Below, piece by piece: positions 1-11,100 of a DNA stretch of 64,000 nt. The notes beneath the pieces are model-generated. The model saw nothing but the letters and a program-made list of their open reading frames with translations. It was not told the origin of the DNA and did not search any database. A program made the translations under genes and the position numbers. This stretch comes from Tribonema minus (lineage: Eukaryota; Sar; Xanthophyceae; Tribonematales; Tribonemataceae), in the NCBI GenBank assembly GCA_017506865.1, contig JAFCMP010000008.1:62001-126000 (forward strand), read 5' to 3'. The number at the start of each line of letters is the position of its first letter. The stretch's first letter is position 1.

Positions 1-660
1 CATCACACAAAACCCCTAAAATTGTACCACATAGAGTCGTAACCACTTGTTTATTGTCAGTGTTGTGGTATGTGTGCCAAAACCCGACTGGCGGCTTCAC
101 TCTGATGTAAAGAACTTGTTATGTCAAGCAAAGCGCTACCAAGCAAGTTCTCTACCAGTAGCTGGCACAACACCTTAAACAACTGACGCGCGCGCATGAG
201 CAACTTGACCAGACGGGCTTGTGACCAGCTAATGGTGGCTGACTCCAATGCTGGCAAGGCAGCGGCAGCAGCAGTACCAGCAGCAGCTTGGCAGACATGC
301 AGAGCATAATATGAACTAGTCTACGCCGTCACTATGAGCATCAGCTCAATGACAACTTGAAGGTGGCAGTACATGCTTACGATTGCACGCCTGTTTTCTA
401 TGCCATTGGAATACTTGGGGCTCTCTTGTGGTTAGTTGAGGGCAACATGTGCGCTTGCCATCGTTGTGGAATACCTGGCCATGGTGCCTGATCGCCACAC
501 ATCTTGGTCATACAGGTTGCGAGCTGTACAATGGCAGGCTGATGCAGTCGATATCAAATCACAACTGAATGCAAACAAGTGCTTGCACCTGCACGCGATA
601 ATTCGCAGTACTTTTTCTTAGTTCTCAGTGCATGACCTGACAAAGGTGGCATTATGATAG
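1..660. other. Left flank, no gene recognised
   Basis: Only short open frames occur here and none has a recognisable motif or a convincing splice context. The stretch ends where the composite inverted repeat begins. It could be the distal part of an intergenic region. Confidence 0.4.
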
Positions 661-661
661 A

Positions 662-3600
662 TCAGGCTGTACATGTACATATGGACGTGTCAGCATGGTC
701 CTCAGTTCTGGGCGCTGTCAAAGGCGACCCAGGCCTGCATAAATCTTGTTCAAGACGGGACAAGTGTGCCTCACGGCTGGGCAACCCTAAGTAGGGTTTG
801 GTTGTGGGGTGTTGGTGGTAGTGTGAAGAGGGGGAAGCCTGTTTGCGTTTGAGTCTCTCTTCGGAGAAGGAATGTTGCATTGAGTGCACATCCAAAGAGA
901 GGGCTTTTCGCGCCCCTTGCGAAGCGAAATTAATAAAAGTACACACGTTTCGGCACTGTCGGCAGCGCTCCACATGGCGTACTCTGGCCGTGTCATGACA
1001 CACATGGCAGAATCCAGGGGGGGGGTTGCACATGGAGGAGGACGTAGGGGAGGACCCCGAGATGCCATTTGGCGGCGGCGGCGTTTGAGTGGTTGTCGTT
1101 GCGACACTTTCAGACTGTCATACGACATGTAGATTCCTTACAGCTAGATGCCCATCATCTGGGCTTTTTCGCGCCCTGAGCGAGAATTAATACAAGTACA
1201 GTGTACACACGTTTTGCCCCCCCCGGGCCAGCTCGCCAACATTGAAAGGTGTGGCAGCGCCATGAAGTGGAGGGTGGGGGCTGCTTGTCTGGCGCGCCTA
1301 GCATGTTTCACCAGCCATGGTGCATCTGGCGCGCCGCAGCAGCACCTGCCACATTTCAGCCGCACATTTTGGAGCCCCTTATCACACAGCACCAGCAGGC
1401 CAGAGGAGCATTACGTTCGAGCTCGCGGCATCGGCAAGGACATGGAAAGCTTTGCAGTTCGCCTCTCAAGCAGCACGAGCAGCTACTTCCCTCCCCTCAC
1501 GCCACCCAAGGATACTATCTTCGGGCCTTTTGGCACCGTTGATTGTCATACCAATTGCTCTTCGAGCTGATCCGTGGCTGAAGCAGAAGGAGTGGGGCTC
1601 ATGCAGCTGTGCGCAGCTGCTGCAGACTACGCCTGCTCGGCCGTCGCCAGGGCTCGTGCCTTTTCCGCCATGTGCCGACCAACCTGCGCTTGAAGTTCGC
1701 CACCAAGGACACTATCCCGGGGCTTCACGGCACCCTGGATTGTTGACCCTACTCCTATGGAGTGTTGTTCGTGTGGCGGCAAACCGCAGCTTCTGCTGGC
1801 ACCTCTGGCCCCGACTGCTGCATCGGCGACTGTGGACATCGGACCTGCGCTGCCTCCACCAGCACTTGCCGCCGTACACCGCATTTGCTGCCCCAGCACC
1901 TCACATCTGGACACTATCTTGGGACCTAGCGGTACCCTTGATTGTTGTTACACACACTCTTTCAGAGTCTTGTCCGTGGGGAGGGTCAGCGATGCGGCGA
2001 CGGCGCAGGCAGGTGGCGGCTTCGCCTGCTTGGTGGCCTACGCCGACGCAGCGACCGAGTGTCAAGCCTGCTGCCTGCTGCGCCAAGATCATCATCGCAA
2101 ACACCAACACCTGCAACCACACCGTCGAAGACCGGAGCCTATCCGCCGCCGTCCCTGCCGCCGGCGATGGCGCACGCCTTCAACCCACAACCGACACAAG
2201 GACACTATCTTGGGGCCTCGCGGCACCCTTGATTGTTAGTCATACAACTCTGCGAAGTGTTGTCCAAAGCATGTGGTTAGAGAGCGGCGCCTGTGCGCGG
2301 CGACGGGGCAGGCGGCGGGAGCTGCTTGGCGGGAGCGGAGCGAAGGAGCAGGAGCAGGAGCAGCAGGAGGAAGGAGGTCGCAGCAGGGGTTCCAGTGTGC
2401 GGCCGGGGACACCGGGGGGGGTAACACTAGCAAATAGAAGGGCGGGTTTTAGTAGATATGCTTGCTGGAGTGACAGCATCAGCCTTTGCAGCACCAGTGC
2501 CTGGCACTTAGTGATCCATGACCATTGTCCTCAGTTCTGGGCGCTGCTACCAGTAGCCCAGGCCTGCACAAAGCTGTTCACGGTTAGGAGCATTTTGGCA
2601 GAGACACGGGAGGCCTCAAAGGGGGTCTGGTCGTGTAGAGGCAGTAGCTTAGGCACTTTGGTGCAGCATGATAGTGGGGACCGATCGGGGTTCGGGTGGG
2701 GTTTGTTGGGGTTGGGTTGGACTCTTCGTAGTAACAGCATTGATACCCTTAGCACCAGTGCCTGGTGCCCAGTGATCATTTTGCCTAGAGGCGTGATTCA
2801 GACATGTCAGCATGGTCCTCAGTTCTGGGCGCTGTCAAAGGCGACCCAGGCCTGCATAAATCTTGTTCAAGACGGGACAAGTGTGCCTCACGGCTGGGCA
2901 ACCCTAAGTAGGGTTTGGTTGTGGGGTGTTGGTGGTAGTGTGAAGAGGGGGAAGCCTGTTTGCGTTTGAGTCTCTCTTCGGGGAAGGAATGTTGCATTGA
3001 GTGCACATCCAAAAGACAGGGCTTTTCGCGCCCCTTGCGAAGCGAAATTAGTAAAAGTACATATGGACTTTATTCGCGCCCCTTGCGAAGCGAAATTAGT
3101 AAAAGTACATATGGACTTTATTCGCCCCTTGCGAAGCGAAATTAGTAAAAGTACATATGGACTTTATTATGAATAAAGTCCATATGTACTTTTACTAATT
3201 TCGCTTCGCAAGGGGCGCGAAAAGCCCTCTCTTTTGGATGTGCACTCAATGCAACATTCCTTCATCAAGTCCATATGTACTTTTATTAATTTCGCTTCGC
3301 AAGGGGCGCGAAAAGCCCTCTCTTTGGACGTGCACTCAATGCAACATTCCTTCTCCGAAGAGAGACTCAAACGCAAACAGGCTTCCCCCTCTTCACACTA
3401 CCACCAACACCCCACAACCAAACCCTGCTTAGGGTTGCCCAGCCGTGAGGCACACTTGTCCCGTCTTGAACAAGATTTATGCAGGCCTGGGTCGCCTTTG
3501 ACAGCGCCCAGAACTGAGGACCATGCTGACACGTCTGAATCACGCCTCTAGGCAAATGATCACTGGGCACCAGGCACTGGCGCTAAGGGTATCAATGCTG

Positions 3601-5300
3601 TTGCTACGAAGAGTCCAACCCAACCCCAACAAACCCCACCCGAACCCCGATCGGTCCCCACTATCATGCTGCACCAAAGTGCCTAAGCTACTGCCTCTAC
3701 ACGACCAGACCCACTTTGAGGCCTCCCGTGTCTCTGCCAAAATGCTCCTAACCGTGAACAGCTTAAAGATTTTATGACAAAAGTTTGTGCAGGCCTGGGC
3801 TACTGGTAGCAGCGCCCAGAACTGAGGACAATGGTCATGGATCACTAAGTGCCAGGCACTGGTGCTGCAAAGGCTGATGCTGTCACTCCAGCAAGCATAT
3901 CTACTAAAACCCGCCCTTCTATTTGCTAGTGTTACCCCCCCCGGTGTCCCCGGCCGCACACTGGAACCCCTGCTGCGAACTCCTTCCTCCTGCTGCTCCT
4001 GCTCCTGCTCCTCCACGCCGCTCCCGCCAAGCAGCTGCCGCCGCCTGCCCCGTCGCCGCGCATAGGCGCCGCTCTCTAACCACATGCCTTGGACAACACT
4101 CCGCAGAGTTGTATGACTAACAATCAAGGGTGCCGCGAGGCCCCAAGATAGTGTCCTTGTGTCGGTTGTGGGTTGAAGGCGTGCGCCATCGCCGGCGGCA
4201 GGGACGGCGGCGGATAGGCTCCGGTCTTCGACGGTGTGGTTGCAGGTGTTGGTGTTCGCGTTGATGATCTTGGCGCAGCAGGCAGCAGGCTTGACACTCG
4301 GTCGCTGCGTCGGCGTAGGCCACCAAGCAGGCGAAGCCGCCACCTGCCTGCGCCGTCGCCGCATCGCTGACCCTCCCCACGGACAAGACTCTGAAAGAGT
4401 GTGTGTAACAACAATCAAGGGTACCGCTAGGTCCCAAGATAGTGTCCAGATGTGAGGTGCTGGGGCAGCAAATGCGGTGTACGGCGGCAAGTGCTGGTGG
4501 AGGCAGCGCAGGTCCGATGTCCACAGTCGCCGATGCAGCAGTCGGGGCCAGAGGTGCCAGCAGAAGCTGCGGTTTGCCGCCACACGAACAACACTCCATA
4601 CTATCATAATTTAGGAGTAGGGTCAACAATCCAGGGTGCCGTGAAGCCCCGGGATAGTGTCCTTGGTAGCGAACTTCAAGCGCAGGTTGGTCGGCAAATG
4701 GCGGAAAAGGCACGAGCCCTGGCGACGGCCGAGCAGGCGTAGTCTGCAGCAGCTGCGCACAGCTGCATGAGCCCCACTCCTTCTGCTTCAGCCACGGATC
4801 AGCTCGAAGAGCAATTGGTATGACAATCAACGGTGCCAAAAGGCCCGAAGATAGTATCCTTGGGTGGCGTGAGGGGAGGGAAGTAGCTGCTCGTGCTGCT
4901 TGAGAGGCGAACTGCAAAGCTTTCCATGCCAAATGTACTTTTTATGAATTCTCGCTCAGGGCGCGAAAGCCCAGATGATTGGCATCTAGCTGTAAGGAAT
5001 CTACTCGCTCAGGGCGCGAAAAAGCCCAGATGATTGGCATCTAGCTGTAAGGAATCTACATGTCGTATGACAGTCTGAAAGTGTCGCAACGACAACCACT
5101 CAAACGCCGCCGCCGCCAAATGGCAGCTCGGGGTCCTCCCCTACGTCCTCCTCCATGTCCCCCCCCCCCTGGATTCTGCCATGTGTGTCATGACACGGCC
5201 AGAGTACGCCATGTGGAGCGCTGCCGACAGTGCCGAGCGTACTCTTATTAATTTCGCTTCGCAAGGGGCGCGAAAAGCCCTCTCTTTGGATGTACTTTTA
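662..5300. mobile_element. Composite inverted repeat / fold-back element
   Basis: Positions about 1440-3172 and 3173-4927 are near-perfect reverse complements meeting at an almost spacer-free centre near 3171, where an AT-rich stretch reads the same on both strands. Outside these arms, 683-906 is a direct copy of about 2805-3030, and 950-1145 is the reverse complement of about 5033-5250. A unit of about 50 bp (hairpin GGGCTTTTCGCGCCC followed by CTTGCGAAGCGAAATTA and an AATAAAAGTAC-like end) is repeated three times at 3020-3168 and once or twice on the other side. Inside each arm a block of about 55 bp (GACACTATC...CACCCTTGATTGTT) recurs four times, at 1500, 1705, 1911 and 2200 in the left arm. 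The architecture resembles fold-back DNA transposons: long inverted arms made of internal repeats. No transposase is visible, so it would be non-autonomous. Inverted duplication by repair or an assembly fold-back are alternatives; the arms differ at enough places to argue against a pure artefact. Confidence 0.6.
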
Positions 5301-5395
5301 TTATATTCCACTTGTGGCTGTGGAAATGCCATGTTGTAGGTGTGTCGCCTTGTTCTCACTCTTGGATGTAGCATGCAAAGCTTGCACGCCACACC
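5300..5395. repeat. Dispersed repeat, second copy at 30585-30690
   Basis: A block beginning GTACTTTTATTATATTCC and running into CACTTGTGGCTGTGG and GTAGCATGCAAAGCTTGC occurs here and again near 30585-30690 in the same orientation. It directly follows a copy of the GTAC-ended terminus seen in the fold-back element, so it probably belongs to the same repeat family. No coding capacity is seen. Confidence 0.6.
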
Positions 5396-5403
5396 CCGCC
5401 CCC

Positions 5404-6062
5404 ACATCACCCCCAACAAAGCACCCGCAAGCGACTGTCCCCCACATACTAGCAGGGATACCAAACAAAGCTACAAGACTCTCCCCCCACAGACAGACCC
5501 GTCTTAGGGCCACCCAGCTCCACGCAGACTCCATCTCAAAGTTTTCGTGCAGGCCAAGGTCACCATAATGGGCCCTGAACTGGAGATTGTGGCTATCTAC
5601 GTGAACCCCAATATCATAGAGATAAGCAGAGGGAGTCACTGGGCGCCAGGCGCTGACGCTAGAAAGAAAGGCTATATAACTAAGCAAAGCATCGCCTCCT
5701 TGATGAGCGGGACGGTGGTTCACCGGGCCTCCCATATCACCCCCAACAAAGCATCCGCAAGCGACTGTCCCCCACACACTTAGTCTAGCAGGGATACCAA
5801 ACAAAGCTGCAAGTCTTAGACTCTCCCCCCACAGACAGACCCTTCTAAGGGCCACCCAGCTCCACGCAGACTCCATCTCAAAGTTTTCATGCAGGCCGAG
5901 GTCACCATGATGGGCCCTGAACTGGAGATTGTGGCTATCTACGTGAACCCCGATATCATAGAGATAAGCAGAGGGAGTCACTGGGCGCCAGGCGCTGACG
6001 CTAGAGAGAAAGGCTATATAACTAAGTAAAGCATCGCCTCCTTGATGAGCGAGGTCACGGCT
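5404..6062. repeat. Two tandem copies of a repeat of about 330 bp
   Basis: Copy 1 (about 5404-5735) and copy 2 (about 5736-6062) are nearly identical, with a few substitutions and one short indel. Part of the unit (CTTAGGGCCACCCAGCTCC through the GGGCCCTGAACTGGAG block) is a diverged relative of a segment inside the fold-back arms (near 3425-3525). The tandem pair is therefore probably an older, independently duplicated derivative of that family. Confidence 0.75.
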
Positions 6063-6680
6063 CACCGCAGGCTGCAAGCCTGACAAGATATTGCCATTTA
6101 CCGCTGCGAGTAACTTGTGGTTGGTGCCGTGGCGTGCAGCCGACTCCGCTTGCTCTCCAAGCACGCCAAGCCGCTGCCTGTCCCTCCTCACGCCAGCCAG
6201 GGCTTCCGAGACACTACGTCATGTACGCTGCAGATTGATGATTGTGCTGTGGGATCAGTGGCATTTGTCAAGTGCCCAGGCGATGTGATGTATCACGTAC
6301 AACATCATGTCATGAATTTGAACGGCGCAATCTATCCTTCAATGACACACGACTGCGACGGCGGTGTGTGCTCAGCCTGCACTTGCGGTTTCGCTGTAGC
6401 CTCAGGGGCCCCGAGCAACTCATATCAACATGGCAACAACCTGCAGCTATGCTGCACATCTGCAAACGTAAGCAGTTCTTCTCCCTCAGCGAGCGCAACA
6501 CAACACATCAAGTAACTCCTGAATTCATGTTCACAAGCATTCCTGCAAGTCACAGCAGCTGTGCTCAACAAGTGGCTTCTCCACGCTACCTTGAGTGCTT
6601 GCGAGCATTACACTTTCAAATAAAGACATGATTGACAGAGTGCTGAGGCTCCTGGACAAGGACCTCAAGCGAGGAAGGAC
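6063..6680. other. No gene recognised; short Cys-containing open frame
   Basis: An open frame on the plus strand (6117-6515) would encode about 130 residues with scattered cysteines (for example DCDGGVCSACTCG), but it has no recognisable domain, signal peptide or splice partner. I do not call it a gene. The stretch is otherwise featureless and ends at the 3' end of the U6 gene. Confidence 0.3.
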
Positions 6681-6795
6681 AAAAAGTTGGATACGGATCA
6701 ACCGAGTTGTGCGTGTCATCCATGCTTCTGGGGCCATGCTAATCTTCTCTGTATCGTTCCAAGTTTAACGGTTGCCACCCTGTTTCCAGGGGGTC
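6681..6795 (-). ncRNA. U6: U6 spliceosomal snRNA
   Basis: The minus strand carries the invariant core GGAACGATACAGAGAAGATT directly followed by AGCATGGCCCC. This contains the ACAGAGA box, which pairs with 5' splice sites, and the AGC catalytic triad. GGATGACACGC, the start of the internal stem-loop region, follows. At the 5' side CCCTG-GAAA-CAGGG forms the expected 5' hairpin with a GNRA-type loop. The gene ends in a T run (A run at 6681-6685 on the plus strand), as expected for a Pol III transcript. A TATA-like TTATATT on the minus strand (around 6818-6824) sits about 25-30 nt upstream of the inferred start, the usual Pol III type 3 spacing. The exact 5' end is uncertain by a few bases. Confidence 0.93.
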
Positions 6796-6816
6796 CGACA
6801 CATTCGCGAGCTTTGA

Positions 6817-6826
6817 CAATATAAGG
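6817..6826 (-). promoter_or_regulatory. TATA box of the U6 gene
   Basis: CTTATATT on the minus strand lies about 25-30 nt before the inferred U6 start and matches the TATA element of Pol III type 3 promoters. An upstream sequence element probably lies within the next 40 nt, but I cannot define it from one copy. Confidence 0.6.
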
Positions 6827-6829
6827 AAG

Positions 6830-8126
6830 GTCAACATTTTCACCTCGCCCTGCGGGAAACCCGCGATGTCTCGATGTGTCACATGTGGAGTGGTATGGCT
6901 ACTATAGCTACAGATAGCTACAGGTACCTAGCTCACACTCTTGCAGCGTGCTTCAGAGAGGCCCAACAGCACCTGGCAGAGCCAATGCAGCCCCACGGGC
7001 GCACGCTGTTAGCAAGCTGCCGCAGCGTGGAACAGGCAGAACGTATCACCTTCCACGGCCGCAGGGCATTGCGATGCTGATTCCGCCGTGAGCGTGCTAT
7101 GTAGGTACGGCGACTGCTGGAAACTTCACCTGAGAGCCATCTCTGAGTGCGGAGCGAGAGGCGAATCCGCGGAACTGTGCATTCACAAATGCCACTGGCC
7201 CCTCATGCCTGCAGGGAAGGGCGCCTTCGCAGTATGAGCATCGTAAAGCAGAGTATTGCTGCAGAGTATCAATGCTGTAAGCCGTTCTGTGGCGCAATGC
7301 GGCGACAGCGCAGCTTTCTCTCATGCTTCAACAGTTTGTTTTTTTTCACATGCATGCGCCGCCAGTGCTGCGAGAACTGACCTCGGAGATCCACAAGACC
7401 ATTGACCTTGATATTGTGCTATATACGACACCAGCACTTACTACTGCAAAAAAAAAAAAAAAAAAAAAGGGAAAACCTGCACTTCAAATCGCACTTGAAC
7501 ACGCTCGAGCTGAAAAATCTGGACTAAAGCTTTGCAAAGTAATCTGCAGGACGATCATACGGCTCTCAGGCGCGGCTTGACTGGAGTGAAACATCCGGCG
7601 TGGACCTGATATTGGCAGCAGAAACTGCAAGGTACAGTGTATCCGTGTATTAATCTTTTTCCTGTCAAAGATGGGTCTTTGACATGTTCAGCTCGCATCA
7701 CTTCTGCACCTGCTGTGTCCGTGTGTCATGTGATTCGACTTTTGCGCGTCAACCCAACAAACATCATTATCCCGCCACTGTGCTCTCTCCGGAGCTTCCT
7801 GTGCTGCCTCGAATGCCTTGCGGCATCATTGCATCATGCTCTCCAGATACTGCAGCATGTCTGTGCGAGCTGTGCAGAAAATGCCAGTGCTGACGGAAGC
7901 ATGGTCGCTGACGCAGGCCTTGCTTTGTCGGTGTTTTCGCACACCTTCAACGATCTAACTCATATCCTGGAATCCTGCAGAGGCTCCGCGACAACGCTAA
8001 CGTGGTGCATCACGCCTAACTGCTCAACTGTACCCCGTGTGGACTCACTCTTGCGTGTGCACCCCGCTCCCCCGCCCGCCCCCCCCCCCCCCCCCCCTCG
8101 TAACAGTTCCGGCTGCCGCGGCGCCA
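6830..8126. other. Intergenic stretch with poly(A) tract and poly(C) tract
   Basis: No supported gene. There is a 20-base A run at about 7449-7468 and a run of about 16 C at about 8082-8097 just before the first exon of the chromatin gene. Several short open frames overlap on both strands without motif support. Confidence 0.35.
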
Positions 8127-11100
8127 ATGGTGCAGCAGCGCGCGCAGCACCTGAGCTCCACCGACGGCAGCGATACGGAGGAGGTGCCGGCGGCAGACGC
8201 GCGCGGCGAGCACGCAAAAGGAAATACAAAGGGGGTGAAGGCGGAGGCGCAGCAGTGCTCTGCGACGGAGGGCGATGCGTGGCCCGCAAAGCACAGGCAC
8301 CACCTCGCGGCGCTCAACCCGGTGCGTGCCGTACTTGAAGTTGAACTTGTATTTTAATGTTGATCTTTGCGCGCCGGCCGCGTGGTGGGGCGGCCCTCTG
8401 TCTGGGAGTGCCCTTGCGACTTGCGCAAGACACGGAAAAAACTGTTTGGTCGTGAGAGGAAACGCATGATGCAGTAAACGTGCACAGTACTTGTGGCACA
8501 TGGGGGGGCACAGGCAGGATACCCTCACGTCAACGCAAGTTCGTCGCATGGGTGCACACCGCAGCTGACAATGGCGAATGGCCAGGCATACACACATAAC
8601 AGTACCTATGCGTGGGGGGTACCAAACACCCATACCTTTGTCCCCTCTCCATCACCAGCTCTGGCATGCGTCCAGCAAACCCCCATGTGGTCAATTGTCA
8701 TTCGTTGTCATTTGTCACACCGAAAAGCACGTGCTGAGCCAAGAGTACTCCAAGCGCAACAGTCGAGGCACTGGCGCAAAGCACAAGCGCGAGTGCAGCG
8801 GTAAGAGGGGCGCAAGCACGAAGCAACGTGCGCCGAACTAGCGAGGTCGTCAGAGCCCTGCCGCCGTTGCTGCGCAGCGATACTACACATTTCCTGCTCT
8901 CTGGCGCGCGCCCAAGCCCTGACGGATGAGCACTGACATGAGGGTACGGGTATGTAACCTGTTCGTGCGCGCCCCATCCTTTTCATTTCTCAGATGCGCT
9001 ACGGCTCGCCCTTGGTGGATGAGCGCTGACATGAGGGTATGGGTATGTATCCTGCCTGTGCTCGTGTTTTTGTCAGATGCGCTACGGCTGGCGAGCTGTG
9101 GGTGGCATAGCGGAGCTGGCCATTGAGGGGCGACTGGCGGGGCCGGAGCTGGCGGCGGCGGACAAAGCGGCGCAGGATATGAGGCACTGCATCATTAAGG
9201 TATGTATTAGTCATGACATATACGTACTGCATAGACCTGTAGTATGACGCCTACATACCATATACATAGCATCATCAGGGCATGGCGCATACATATCGTA
9301 TCATAACACTCCAATACAGTACCATGTGTCACACAGCGGAGCTGGCGGCGGCGGACAAAGCGGCGCAGGATATGAGGCACTGCATTATTAAGGTATGATG
9401 CATACATACCGTACCGTAGCAATGTAATCTAGACATTATCACGCATCATGCAGCGGAGCAGGCGGCGGCGGACAAAGCGGCGCAGGATATGAGACTTGTC
9501 ACCTAGAGCTCTACGATCTTTTGATTCGTTTTCATATGAGGCACTGCATCATCAAGGTATGTACGAGTCATGACATACACGTACTGCATAGACCTGTAGT
9601 ATGACGCCTACATACCATATACATAGCATCATCAGGGCATGGCGCATACATATCGTATCGTAGCACTCCAATACAATACCATGCGTCACACAGCGGAGCT
9701 GGCAGCGGCAAACAGAGCGGCGCTGGATACGAGGCACTGCATGTGTATCATTACTGTGTGGCGCGCACCGCATGTATGTATGTATGTAAATCAATCGGGG
9801 CAAACACCGCCGAGGCTACGAGCTTGTCAGTGCAAACTACTTGGCACGCCACCATATATATGTAGTGGTTTACTACACTTCAAAGTACCTTGCATGATGA
9901 CCGACCGTATTGTAGTCGTTCAATACACTGCCACACCTCACACAGCGGAGCCTGTCGGCGGCAGACAAAGCCGCGCAGGCTACGAGGCACTACACCATTA
10001 TGGTTTGACGCATACGTGCTGTATAGACCTGTAGTATGAGGCCCACACATCCCATACAGACACCATGTTTTTTTGCAGAATGGAGCTGGCGTGGCGGCGG
10101 ACAGAGCGGCGGAGGATGGCACTGCATCATCAGGATGCGGCACACGCGCGTGTATGTGTAGTTGTTTGCGACACGACATACCTTGCAAAACTGTTTTATT
10201 GTAGCCAATGCACTACCTCACACAGCGGAGCTGTTGGTGTCGAGGCACCTTTGTGAAGGTATACAATGCACCGTGGTGGGGTGCTTGCCGCAACCTCCAT
10301 GGCACGTTTATGTGACATCGAGCTAGAAATTTGCTGAGCAATGGCGTGCGTGCGCTCCACGCGTCGGCGCAGCAGGCATCTTTGGGTAGGTATACTCTCA
10401 AGCACAACACCGCAACGGGGTAATGGTCACTAACCCTAACCTCAACCTCAATTCAACCTGGGCTTCTGCAGGTGATGTTCCCCCTGGACAACGACGGCAT
10501 GCACGTCTTCAGCGTTGAAGTGTTGTGTGAAGATGGCGCGGCCACGGCAGCACTCAACTTCACCTCAATCAGCACTGTCCGCAACAATAACCTCAACTTC
10601 AAATCTGACCTGCAGGTGACGTTCCCCCTGGACGACGACGGCATGCACGTCTTCAATGACGAGATTCTGTGGGACTTGCTGAGCGATGGCGCGGCCACAG
10701 CGCTGGACTTTGCAATAACGTGTGCGCGCCGCTACGGCCTCACCGCGGAGCAGACGGCGGCGCTCGCGGGGGATGTACAGGCGCAGCTTGACAGGTGTGT
10801 GCATACATGCAAAGTTTGTGCATGCATGCAGAGGGTTTGCAGCCTGCTTTCTACTGATAAGATGGTGGTAAGAAGTTGGTAGCTTGCGGGGACGTCCAGG
10901 CGCAGCTCGCCAGGTGTGCGTTTTCGTGCATACATGCAAATTTTGCGCACTATGTTTTGTAGGCTAAACATACATGGTGTCACCATGTTCGGAAGGCTCA
11001 ATGTAATGTTCTGTAGGTTGAACATAGCGGGGGATGTGCTGGCGCAACTCGACAGGTGTGTTTTCGTGTTTATACATGCAGAGTCGCTTTGTGCAGGTAT

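Noticed and set aside
1317-2969. Long plus-strand open frame of 550 codons
   Set aside because: It lies inside the fold-back arm and its mirror image is open on the other strand of the opposite arm. The composition follows the internal repeats and no domain is visible, so I treat it as repeat-derived.
9336-10258. Exon-2 echoes as genuine tandem exons
   Set aside because: Their lengths break the frame and they decay stepwise. The exon chain without them keeps every phase.
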